Shown: positions 1 to 5,584, counted from the stretch's first letter. The stretch: 6,301 nt of DNA from Alphaproteobacteria bacterium (GCA_003451645.1 DMER01000250.1:1-6301), one strand, 5' to 3'. Made by a program: numbers and translations. The notes: generated from the sequence alone by a model not told the origin.

Positions 1-257
1 GACAGCGACCGCACATAGTCGAGGCCCGGCAACCCGCCCATCGCGGTTTCGATCGGTACGGTCAGGCGTTGCTCGGCTTCGAGCGGCGAGTAGCCGGGCG
101 CGCTCGCGTTGATTTGGACCTGCACGTTCGTGATGTCGGGCACAGCGTCGATCGGCAGACGCGTGAGATACCAGGCCCCCAACAGCGCTGCCGCCAGCGT
201 CGCCAGCAGGACGATCCAACGATGTTCGACCGATTGCCGGACGAGAAACCCAATCAT
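1..257 (-). CDS. czcA: CzcA-type heavy-metal RND efflux pump, N-terminus only (cut by left edge)
   Basis: This is the inner-membrane, proton-driven RND subunit that would export divalent cations (Zn, Cd, Co type) through a CzcCBA tripartite complex. Only the first 85 codons are present; the rest lies beyond base 1. Seen: the start MIGFLVRQSVEHRWIVLL leads into TM1 (about residues 14-28). The HME-RND hallmark LPIDAVPDITNVQVQI follows, then the porter-domain start with APGYSPLEAEQRLTVPIE and MGGLPGLDYVRSLS. These match the family start almost residue for residue. The ATG at 257-255 is preceded by GAGAGGGA, 6-7 nt upstream, and lies 12 bp after the czcB stop, so it is the last visible gene of the operon. 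The metal specificity motif in TM4 is outside the window, so Zn/Cd/Co versus Ni/Co cannot be decided; Cu/Ag (CusA) is less likely given the CzcB and CzcC partners. Confidence 0.95.
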   Translation of the reverse strand, partial: MIGFLVRQSVEHRWIVLLATLAAALLGAWYLTRLPIDAVPDITNVQVQINASAPGYSPLEAEQRLTVPIETAMGGLPGLDYVRSL

Positions 258-269
258 AGGCCGTCCCTC

Positions 270-1253
270 TCAATGCTCATGGGCGGCCTCGGACTTCCCA
301 AGCTCGGCCTTTAAGACGAAACTCCCCTCGCTCGCGTAGCGGTCGCCGGCGACAACGCCGAACAACACTTCGGTGATGCGTCCGTCAGTGCTGCCCAACT
401 CGACCTGGCGCGCTTCAAATCCGTCTTTGACCTTCACGAACACCACGGTTTTGCCGTCGACCGTTTGCAGCGCTTCGTTGCGGATGGCCGTCGCGGCGTT
501 CGTGCCGTCGAGCAGCAACGCCCCCGTGACGAAGAGGCCGGGGCGGAGCCGGCGGTCGGGATTCGGCACGACGGCGCGGGCGAGCAAGCTCTGCGTATCG
601 GCGCTGCCGAAGGGCGACACGAAACTGATGGCCGCCATTTGCGGCGCTTCGCCGGGCTTTACTGTGAACTCTACCTCTTGGCCAGGCTTCACCTTGTCGA
701 AATTGCGCGCGAAGACCCGGAACTCCAGCCAGACCGGATCGAGGTTTGCGACCACCATCAAGCGCTTTTCGGTCGTGACGGCCTCGCCGATGACGGCGTC
801 GCGTTCGATGACCGTACCGTCGATTGAGGCGACAATATTGTAGGCCGATAAACTCTCATTGCTTTCGATCGTGACGAGCGTCTCGCCCTTGGCGACCGTA
901 TCGCCGACTTTCTTCGGCGCGGCGCGCACAATGCCGGCGAAGCGCGCATTGACATGCATCAGGCGCTCTTGATCGGGCTGGATCATGCCCGAGACTTCGA
1001 TGCGCTCGCGGATCAGCGCCGGGCCTGCCGTCTCGATTTTGACGCCAGCGGCAGTCGCCGCGCCTTCGGTTAGTTTGACGATTTTGACCTCGTCGTCATG
1101 GCCATGACCCTCGTGACCGTCGCCGCCTTCCTTATGGCCGGCTTCGCCGTGCGCATCGCCGGGCGCTGCAGGTTTCTGCTGTAGGACATACCATGCGCCC
1201 GTCGCGCCGAGCGCCAGCACGATCGCAATCATCAAAATTTGCGTGAAACGCAT
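270..1253 (-). CDS. czcB: CzcB-type periplasmic adaptor (membrane fusion protein) of RND metal efflux
   Basis: 327 aa. This is the periplasmic adaptor that joins the RND pump to the outer-membrane factor. Seen: an N-terminal membrane anchor or uncleaved signal (about residues 4-23), then a Gly/His/Asp/Glu-rich linker (32-54, His at 35, 40, 47, 50 and 52) that looks like a metal-collecting segment. The barrel-sandwich (lipoyl) halves follow: GIVRAAPKKVGDTVAKGETL (107-126) and ASIDGTVIERDAVIGEAVT (142-160). Then come the beta-barrel (VWLEFRVFARNFDKVKPGQ, 174-192; RRLRPGLFV, 234-242) and the membrane-proximal domain with a C-terminal HEH. Only about ten residues separate the two lipoyl halves, so the alpha-helical hairpin typical of HlyD/AcrA adaptors is absent. 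The start ATG shares one base with the czcC stop (TAATG), implying translational coupling. Family assignment is secure; the metal is inferred. Confidence 0.94.
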   Translation of the reverse strand: MRFTQILMIAIVLALGATGAWYVLQQKPAAPGDAHGEAGHKEGGDGHEGHGHDDEVKIVKLTEGAATAAGVKIETAGPALIRERIEVSGMIQPDQERLMHVNARFAGIVRAAPKKVGDTVAKGETLVTIESNESLSAYNIVASIDGTVIERDAVIGEAVTTEKRLMVVANLDPVWLEFRVFARNFDKVKPGQEVEFTVKPGEAPQMAAISFVSPFGSADTQSLLARAVVPNPDRRLRPGLFVTGALLLDGTNAATAIRNEALQTVDGKTVVFVKVKDGFEARQVELGSTDGRITEVLFGVVAGDRYASEGSFVLKAELGKSEAAHEH

Positions 1254-2539
1254 TACTCATCCCCCTGTGCGCTCAGCCAGACTGCGGGCTTGCCCGTGGC
1301 GGGCTGCAGCCCCGTCAAGGTCATTAAGTTGACGCGCGCGCGCGCGCATTGAACGCCCGCTTGCGCGGCGTCGATCTGGGCCGAGGCCTTCGCCTTGACG
1401 GCATCCAACAGAACCAACGCGTTCGAACGCCCTTTCGAAAATCCGCTTTCGGTTTCAGCCAAAATGCGGCCCGCGGCCGGTACGATGTCCCGCGAGAGTC
1501 GTTGCGTGCGGTCGCACGCCGCGTTGGCGTCGGCAAAGGCTGCTTGGAATTCGAGCGCCAGCGTTCGGCGGCCGCTATCCAACTCCGCATTGCTGCGCGC
1601 CAGCTCCGCTTTCGCTGCATCGATATTGCCTTCGTTCCGATCGAAGACTTGCAACGGCATCGCGGCGGAGACCACAAATCCCGTATCGTCTTCGCCCTCC
1701 CGCCGTCTGACCCCGACGCCAACCGTTACGTCGGGCGCGGCGGTCGCCGTTTCGGCTGCCAGTTGCGCCGTGCGCTCGCGTTGAGCGGCGGTCAGCCGGG
1801 CCAACCGTGGATGCTGCGCTAGCCCGGCTTCGAGCACCTCATAGGATGCCGTCCTCCCCTCATCCGCCGGCACGGACGCAGGCAGCACGAGGCCATCCAA
1901 CGCTATGCCGGTGATCAGAGCCAGACGGCCTTTGGTGGTCTCTGCCTCAGCGCGCGCCGCATCGAGGTCCGCCCGGGCCCGCGCCAGATCGATTTCAGCG
2001 CGCGTTGCGTCCGCCAAAGGCGCGGCCCCGGACGTAGCGCGGCGCTTCAACATGCCGACGATTCGTTCCAAATCCTGAATATGGTCTTTAAGCGCGGCTT
2101 GCGTACGCACTGCCGCCGCCGCTGCCGCATAGATCGCGGCGGTTTGGACAACAATATCGCGCTCCAGTTCCGCCCTGGCGAGGCGTGCGACGTCGACGCG
2201 GCGTTCGGCGACACTGACTCGCGTTTCACGCTTGCCGCCTAATTCGATTTTCTGCGTGAGGCCTAAGGTCACCTCGGCGCCCGCAAAACTGCGCTGTCCG
2301 CCCGTACCCGCAAAATTCTCGACATCCACACCGATTTCAGGATTAGGTCTGACATCGGCCTGACGGACACGCGCTTTGGCCGCCGTGACGCCGTCTTGCT
2401 CGGCTTGTAATTGAGGATCGCGGGCGACCGCGCGGCGGACCGCCTCTTCGAGCGTTAGCGAGGGCGCGGCGGCATAGGCGACGCAGGGCAGGATACCCCA
2501 AAGCGCGCACGCAAAGATAAATTGGACAAAATTCGACAC
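1253..2539 (-). CDS. czcC: CzcC-type outer-membrane efflux channel (TolC/OEP family)
   Basis: 428 aa from the chosen start. This is the outer-membrane channel of the CzcCBA complex. Seen: a hydrophobic signal (FVQFIFACALWGILPCVAYAA, cleavage likely after about residue 23-24), then SLTLEEAVRRAVARDPQL, the usual opening of an OEP repeat. PNPEIGVDVENFAGTGG and LTQKIELGGKRE are typical of CzcC. Long Ala-rich helices and a second OEP half (FDRNEGNIDAAKAELARSNA) follow, ending in VNLMTLTG. Start choice: GTG at 2539-2537 has GGAGAG 4 nt upstream. An in-frame TTG at 2566 would add nine residues, including an Arg that would suit a signal peptide, but it lies in a small hairpin. The start therefore remains open between the two. 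The stop overlaps the czcB start by one base. A (CG)n tract lies near the 3' end. Confidence 0.93.
   Translation of the reverse strand: MSNFVQFIFACALWGILPCVAYAAAPSLTLEEAVRRAVARDPQLQAEQDGVTAAKARVRQADVRPNPEIGVDVENFAGTGGQRSFAGAEVTLGLTQKIELGGKRETRVSVAERRVDVARLARAELERDIVVQTAAIYAAAAAAVRTQAALKDHIQDLERIVGMLKRRATSGAAPLADATRAEIDLARARADLDAARAEAETTKGRLALITGIALDGLVLPASVPADEGRTASYEVLEAGLAQHPRLARLTAAQRERTAQLAAETATAAPDVTVGVGVRRREGEDDTGFVVSAAMPLQVFDRNEGNIDAAKAELARSNAELDSGRRTLALEFQAAFADANAACDRTQRLSRDIVPAAGRILAETESGFSKGRSNALVLLDAVKAKASAQIDAAQAGVQCARARVNLMTLTGLQPATGKPAVWLSAQGDE
1333..1347. repeat. (CG)n dinucleotide tract inside czcC
   Basis: An uninterrupted 15-base CG alternation lies about 80 bp from the 3' end of czcC and encodes CARARV in the reading frame. 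Such tracts can slip in replication or adopt Z-form DNA. Here the frame is intact through the tract. Confidence 0.6.
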
Positions 2540-2559
2540 ACATCTCTCCGGACCTGACA

Positions 2560-2573
2560 GGGACAACCGTCCC
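2560..2573 (-). promoter_or_regulatory. Small hairpin in the czcI-czcC gap
   Basis: On the minus strand GGGAC-GGTT-GTCCC forms a perfect 5-bp stem with a 4-nt loop. It ends 10 nt before the GGAGAG ribosome site (2549-2544) of the GTG start of czcC. It contains the alternative TTG start (2566-2564), which argues mildly for the downstream GTG. It may tune czcC translation or mark a processing point. No U-tract follows, so it is not a terminator. The short stem could also be chance in GC-rich DNA. Confidence 0.3.
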
Positions 2574-2593
2574 CGGTCACGTCCGGCGACGGC

Positions 2594-2938
2594 CTAAACC
2601 ATAAGTGCGGAGGTGGTCCTGGGAGGCCGGCGCAGCCCGTCGCCGAGTGCGGACGGAAGATGCGCCGAAAGCGTCATGGCGCGATCACGGGCGACTCTAA
2701 AGAGCACTGGCACCGCCACGCCCGAGACGGGAAGCCAAGAATGACAAGCGGCGCTGCAGCAATGCGGCGGCGTCTCGCCTCCCGTTCCGGTTTCATCGTC
2801 CGCCGTGCCATCGGCAGTCGGCCCGCCACAGTCCGCGTGCTCAGCGTTCGCCGCATGCGCGACGTCCACAGCGGCATGCATCGCCAGGCCAAACAAGGCG
2901 GCGATCAAGACCAGAACCAGGACGAAGCGGCTGTGCAT
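2594..2938 (-). CDS. Small exported Cys/His protein in the CzcI position
   Basis: 114 aa from ATG 2938. It is not securely assignable to a named family. Seen: a clean Sec signal (MHSRFVLVLVLIAALFGLAM, positive charge at R4, cleavage likely near AHA at 27-29). A short mature part follows, with an acidic Gly/Thr/Asp-rich segment (38-57), cysteines at 37, 60, 61 and 65 (HCCSAACH, residues 59-66) and a basic, proline-containing tail GLRRPPR (101-107). Its place between czcN and czcC is that of czcI in Cupriavidus metallidurans czcNICBA. CzcI and the DUF2946/CopL-like proteins are small exported proteins found with metal efflux genes, so a periplasmic metal-binding or modulatory role is inferred. 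Upstream in-frame starts (GTG 3016, ATG 2992) exist but would bury the signal peptide behind 18-26 extra residues. The ribosome site before 2938 is weak (TTAGAG). Confidence 0.72.
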   Translation of the reverse strand: MHSRFVLVLVLIAALFGLAMHAAVDVAHAANAEHADCGGPTADGTADDETGTGGETPPHCCSAACHSWLPVSGVAVPVLFRVARDRAMTLSAHLPSALGDGLRRPPRTTSALMV

Positions 2939-3046
2939 CTCTAATCTGCTACGCGGAGTTTCAGGTTTTGCCAAGAGGCGAAATGTCCACATCTCGCCGA
3001 AGAAACGCTGAGTCACCCTATAGATAGATGACGATTCGTTAACACT

Positions 3047-3655
3047 TCATATCCAGCGCGGCGTTCGCGCCCGGTAACGCCGGTAGGCCTCACCGATCGT
3101 CCGGTCCAAGTACACCTCTTCGGCGCGAATTTGGACCTCCAGGGAAATGTAAGCCGCCGCCAAAGCCGCCAGCGTCACCGCCGTCGGCGACCAAAGCGCG
3201 AGACCGGCGGCCAGCCCCAACATGCCCGTGAAGATAGGGTTTCGCGACACCGCAAACGGGCCGTTGGTGCGAAGCTCCAGGATTTCCGTCTGATCGATCC
3301 CCACCCGCCAGGAGCGTCCCATCGCGAATTGCGCAGCCGCCATCCAAATCAAGGATGCCGTTAAGACGACGAGGCTCGCCAAGCGCCAGCCGTCTTCATG
3401 CACGCGCGGGACCTGTCCCATGGCGCGTTCCAGCGCCGGGGCGGCTGCGATCGCGACGAAGTAGATCAGGAGCGCGAACACGATAACGGCGAAGACCGCG
3501 CCGACAAATCCCAAGATCGGATCGCGCCGGTCGATCACAAGGGGCGACCTCCCGAGCTGCCGCGCCGACAGGATACTGCGGAGCAAGGTGACGAGCAGAA
3601 ACGCCGTGCCGAAGGCCAGCGGCACAAGCGGATGCAGCACAATATCAATGGACAT
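3047..3655 (-). CDS. czcN: CzcN-like isoprenylcysteine methyltransferase-family membrane protein
   Basis: 202 aa. This is a polytopic inner-membrane protein of the ICMT/PEMT-like methyltransferase superfamily. Seen: hydrophobic segments at about 8-30, 47-72, 92-112 and 143-171. The C-terminal ICMT signature is complete: SWRVGID (115-121), GPFAVSRNPIF (132-142), the charged helix EVQIRAEEVYL (173-183), GEAYRRYR (188-195) and a PRWI end. In the family these residues bind S-adenosylmethionine and substrate. CzcN of Cupriavidus metallidurans belongs to the same superfamily and occupies the same place, upstream of czcI and czcC; its substrate and role are unsettled. Start: ATG 3655 is chosen because AAGGCG lies about 7 nt upstream, inside the end of the cdf gene. 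ATG 3673 would add six residues (MQRRIA) and lengthen the overlap from 11 to 29 bp. Confidence 0.82.
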   Translation of the reverse strand: MSIDIVLHPLVPLAFGTAFLLVTLLRSILSARQLGRSPLVIDRRDPILGFVGAVFAVIVFALLIYFVAIAAAPALERAMGQVPRVHEDGWRLASLVVLTASLIWMAAAQFAMGRSWRVGIDQTEILELRTNGPFAVSRNPIFTGMLGLAAGLALWSPTAVTLAALAAAYISLEVQIRAEEVYLDRTIGEAYRRYRARTPRWI

Positions 3656-4307
3656 GGCTATGCGCCTTTGCATCTACCGTTCCGGTCCGCAACTCGCCCA
3701 CGGCCTGGCGTAAGATCGACATCGACGAACTCAAAAACAACGCCGCCATGCCCATGGCGACAATCAGGTCTGGCCAGGCCGACGCCGTCCAGGCGACCAT
3801 CACCCCGGCGAGGACAACGGCGACGTTGCCGATGGCGTCGTTGCGCGTGCAAAGCCATACGGAGCGCACATTGGCGTCGCCGTCCTTGTAGCGCATCAAG
3901 ATGATCGCCGAAGCGACATTGGCCGCCAGCGCCATGAGACCGACGATGGACATGGTCGTCGCCTCCGGCGTCGCCAAGATAAAGGTCTGGTAGATCGCCA
4001 TGCCCAGAATCGCCGCCGCCATGAGGGCGAGGCTCAATCCTTTGATCAGGGCGACGGTCGCGCGCGTCTTCAGCGCCTTACCGATGGCCCACAGCGAAAT
4101 TCCATAGGTCGCCGCGTCCGCCGCAAAGTCGAGGGCGTCCGCCTGCAACGCCATCGATCCCGCCAGCGCGCCGGCGGTGATCTCCACCCCAAACATGCCC
4201 GCGTTAATCGCCACGACGGTCCAGAGCGCGCGCTTGTAGGCGGGCGGCGCTCCATCGAAGCCACTATCGCCGTCGCCATGGCTCTGACACTGCGCACCCA
4301 TCGGCAT
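3645..4307 (-). CDS. Cation diffusion facilitator (CDF) transporter without C-terminal domain
   Basis: 220 aa. This is a CzcD-related cation/proton antiporter of the cytoplasmic membrane, expected to move Zn/Cd/Co from cytoplasm to periplasm and so feed CzcCBA. Seen: a short cytoplasmic N-terminus with Cys/His (CQSHGDGD, 7-14) and six hydrophobic helices at about 27-48, 52-76, 84-110, 117-138, 150-172 and 178-197. The TM2 site is ADALDFAAD, giving D60xxxD64. The TM5 site is WLCTRNDAIGN, giving C153xxxD157, where classical CDF proteins have HxxxD or DxxxD. Only 23 residues follow TM6, ending HSHVH, so the usual cytoplasmic dimerisation domain (family length about 300 aa) is missing. The frame ends naturally with TGA, overlapping czcN. 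Start ATG 4307 has a perfect AAAGGAGG 3 nt upstream; ATG 4301 (spacing 9) is equally possible. It is the first gene of the minus-strand operon. Confidence 0.9.
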   Translation of the reverse strand: MPMGAQCQSHGDGDSGFDGAPPAYKRALWTVVAINAGMFGVEITAGALAGSMALQADALDFAADAATYGISLWAIGKALKTRATVALIKGLSLALMAAAILGMAIYQTFILATPEATTMSIVGLMALAANVASAIILMRYKDGDANVRSVWLCTRNDAIGNVAVVLAGVMVAWTASAWPDLIVAMGMAALFLSSSMSILRQAVGELRTGTVDAKAHSHVH

Positions 4308-4310
4308 AAT

Positions 4311-4318
4311 CCTCCTTT
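4311..4318 (-). promoter_or_regulatory. Strong ribosome binding site of the CDF gene
   Basis: The minus strand reads AAAGGAGG followed by ATT and then ATG (4307-4305). This is the only full-consensus Shine-Dalgarno sequence in the window and suggests high translation of the first efflux gene. Spacing is 3 nt to the first ATG and 9 nt to a second in-frame ATG two codons on, so the exact start is ambiguous by two residues. Confidence 0.75.
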
Positions 4319-4344
4319 GACCTTCACGAGGACGACCCTAATTG
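4317..4344 (+). promoter_or_regulatory. Candidate promoter of the merR-araC arm
   Basis: On the plus strand TTGACC (4317-4322), a 16-bp spacer and TAATTG (4339-4344) resemble a sigma-70 promoter. Transcription would start near 4351, inside the operator dyad, about 29 nt before the merR start codon. This fits the usual autoregulated, overlapping divergent layout of MerR loci. The -35 overlaps the complement of the CDF ribosome site. The -10 match is partial, so this is a candidate only. Confidence 0.45.
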
Positions 4345-4365
4345 CTACAGTCACTAGAGGTTCAA
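4335..4365 (-). promoter_or_regulatory. MerR-type promoter/operator driving the cdf-czc operon
   Basis: Read on the minus strand, there is a -35 TTGAAC (4365-4360) and a -10 TAGGGT (4340-4335) separated by exactly 19 bp. The overlong 19-20-bp spacer is the hallmark of promoters activated by MerR-family proteins. The spacer holds an imperfect dyad, CTCTAGT-G-ACTGTAG (4359-4345, 5 of 7 arm positions paired), centred at 4352, close to the spacer midpoint. The predicted transcript would have a leader of about 20 nt before the strong ribosome site of the CDF gene. The adjacent divergent merR gene is the obvious regulator, acting as repressor without metal and activator with it. Its binding would also cover the start region of its own transcript. 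Confidence 0.8.
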
Positions 4366-4379
4366 GAGGAAAAATAGCC

Positions 4380-4886
4380 GTGCCCCCACGCCCGCCGCCT
4401 GTGCCCGCCGACTATGCGATCGGCGATCTCGCCCGCGTGGCGGGAACCAAGGTTCAGACGATCCGGTACTACGAACAGCAGGGTCTTTTGCGACCGCCAG
4501 CCCGCACCCACGGCAACCAACGGCGCTACGCGCACGCCGATCTCGACCGGCTCAAATTTATCCGCCACGCCCGCGAGCTGGGGTTCGCGCTCGACGATGT
4601 CCGTTCGCTCTTGCAGTTGGCCGCCCACCCCGAAAGGCCCTGCGCCGAAGCCGATGCGATCGCGACGTCTCAGCTACGCGATGTCGAACGCAAGATCGCG
4701 CGGCTCAAAAGCCTGCGTACCGCCCTGACCGCCATGGTCGCTGCCTGCCGTCACGGCGAGGTCCGGACGTGCCGGATCATCGAGACCCTGGCCGATCACG
4801 ATCTCTGCGCCGGCGATCATTCGGGCGACCACGACCTGGAACCCGCGCCGCCCCGCCAACGATTGAGAAAGGGCGCGACCGGTTGA
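4380..4886 (+). CDS. MerR-family heavy-metal-responsive transcriptional regulator
   Basis: 168 aa. It should bind the adjacent 19-bp-spacer promoter and activate metal efflux when metal is bound. Seen: after a proline-rich lead (2-9), the winged helix-turn-helix YAIGDLARVAGTKVQTIRYY (12-31), then EQQGLLRPPART and NQRRY (46-50), the standard DNA-binding half. A long dimerisation helix (about 84-122) follows. Metal-loop candidates are C88 in the helix start, C123 and C131 flanking a 7-residue loop (CRHGEVRTC), then ADHDLC with C143 and a His/Asp-rich tail (HSGDHD). The cysteine layout matches the Zn/Cd/Pb/Co-sensing ZntR/CadR/PbrR group more than CueR, whose second-helix residue is not Cys or His; the exact metal is inferred. 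GTG 4380 is the chosen start: AGAGGA lies 9 nt upstream, and the domain begins normally. An upstream in-frame ATG at 4278 would run through the operator. Confidence 0.9.
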   Translation: MPPRPPPVPADYAIGDLARVAGTKVQTIRYYEQQGLLRPPARTHGNQRRYAHADLDRLKFIRHARELGFALDDVRSLLQLAAHPERPCAEADAIATSQLRDVERKIARLKSLRTALTAMVAACRHGEVRTCRIIETLADHDLCAGDHSGDHDLEPAPPRQRLRKGATG

Positions 4887-5584
4887 GCAAGAATTGGTCC
4901 GGCGCTATTTCGGCAGGCGATGGATGGGTCCTGTTCTCGGGCGCCAGCGCCGGCAATTCCTTGCATGCCCATCCCGCGCTCCAGATCACGCTGGCCCAAT
5001 CGGGCCGCGTGTCCATCGTTGGGCCTGACGGTAAGAGTGTCTCGGACCGCGCGATTCTCGTTCGGTCTGGCGTCCGTCATCGGCTCGAACCGCATCCCGA
5101 CGTTCAGGTCTTACTTGTCGAACCGCAGACCCCGCTCGCTCGCTATCTTCTTTCGGCAACGCCCGATGCGCCTGTCTGCGCCGTGCCATCCCGTCTTGCC
5201 CACGTCCTCGTGCACGGCCCTGAGGCGTTCCTCCCAGAACTTGAGCCGCGCCGCCTCGATCCGGCGCTGGAGCGCGCGTTGCAGGCTCTGCGCCAGGTCG
5301 AGGACGGCATCGACGTGGCGGGAGCGGCTCGTCTCGCGGGTGTTTCCGTGTCCCGCCTGCGCGCCATAGCCCGCGCCGAACTCGGCGCCCCCTTGGCCGC
5401 ATGGCTCGTTTGGCGGAAGCTCGACCGCGCCTGCGCCGCGCTGACCCGGGGCGGCAGGCTGGCGGATGCGGCGGCGCGTGGCGGGTTCGCCGATCAGGCG
5501 CATCTGACCCGCACGATGCGGCGGGTGTTCGGCGTGACGCCTGGCATGTCCAGGTCCTGGCGGCGCGCGCCAGCGCCAGCCTGA
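4883..5584 (+). CDS. AraC-family transcriptional regulator coupled to merR
   Basis: 233 aa. Seen: an N-terminal cupin-like sensor region with HAHPALQITLAQSGRVSIV (28-46) and RSGVRHRLEPH (61-71). The C-terminal AraC/XylS double helix-turn-helix follows: IDVAGAARLAGVSVSRLRAI (143-162), then GRLADAAARGGFADQAHLTR (191-210), ending TMRRVFGVTPGMSR (211-224), the characteristic second-helix and tail pattern. Start: TTG 4883 overlaps the merR stop (TTGA) and has AAAGGG about 9 nt upstream. The frame stays open further upstream, but those codons are an Arg-rich shadow of merR. The overlap implies translational coupling, so the two regulators are made together. The ligand and targets are not visible; AraC proteins with this short cupin half usually sense small molecules. 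His28, His30 and His66 could in principle bind metal, but this is speculation. Confidence 0.85.
   Translation: MSKNWSGAISAGDGWVLFSGASAGNSLHAHPALQITLAQSGRVSIVGPDGKSVSDRAILVRSGVRHRLEPHPDVQVLLVEPQTPLARYLLSATPDAPVCAVPSRLAHVLVHGPEAFLPELEPRRLDPALERALQALRQVEDGIDVAGAARLAGVSVSRLRAIARAELGAPLAAWLVWRKLDRACAALTRGGRLADAAARGGFADQAHLTRTMRRVFGVTPGMSRSWRRAPAPA

Noticed and set aside
373..843. Long open frame on the plus strand opposite czcB
   Set aside because: It is antisense to a certain czcB, has no family-like sequence, and is Ser/Arg/Thr-rich as expected of a shadow in GC-rich DNA.
1349..1822. Long plus-strand frames opposite czcC
   Set aside because: They are low-complexity Arg/Gly-rich translations with no ribosome site; czcC on the other strand explains the open frames.
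3017..3042. Possible internal promoter between czcN and czcI (TTAACG and TATAGG on the minus strand)
   Set aside because: Spacing is only 14 bp and the -35 match is poor. The stretch is locally AT-rich, but no convincing promoter could be assembled.
3398..3904. 168-codon plus-strand frame opposite czcN and the CDF gene
   Set aside because: It spans two recognised genes on the opposite strand, and its charged, repetitive translation resembles no protein family.
4278..4379. Upstream ATG start for merR at 4278
   Set aside because: It would place 34 extra codons across the operator, the CDF ribosome site and the CDF start. The GTG at 4380 has a ribosome site and gives the normal domain start.
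4769..4882. N-terminal extension of the AraC frame within merR
   Set aside because: The extension is Arg/Pro-rich and out of frame with merR coding; TTG 4883 with AAAGGG upstream and the TTGA overlap is the better start.
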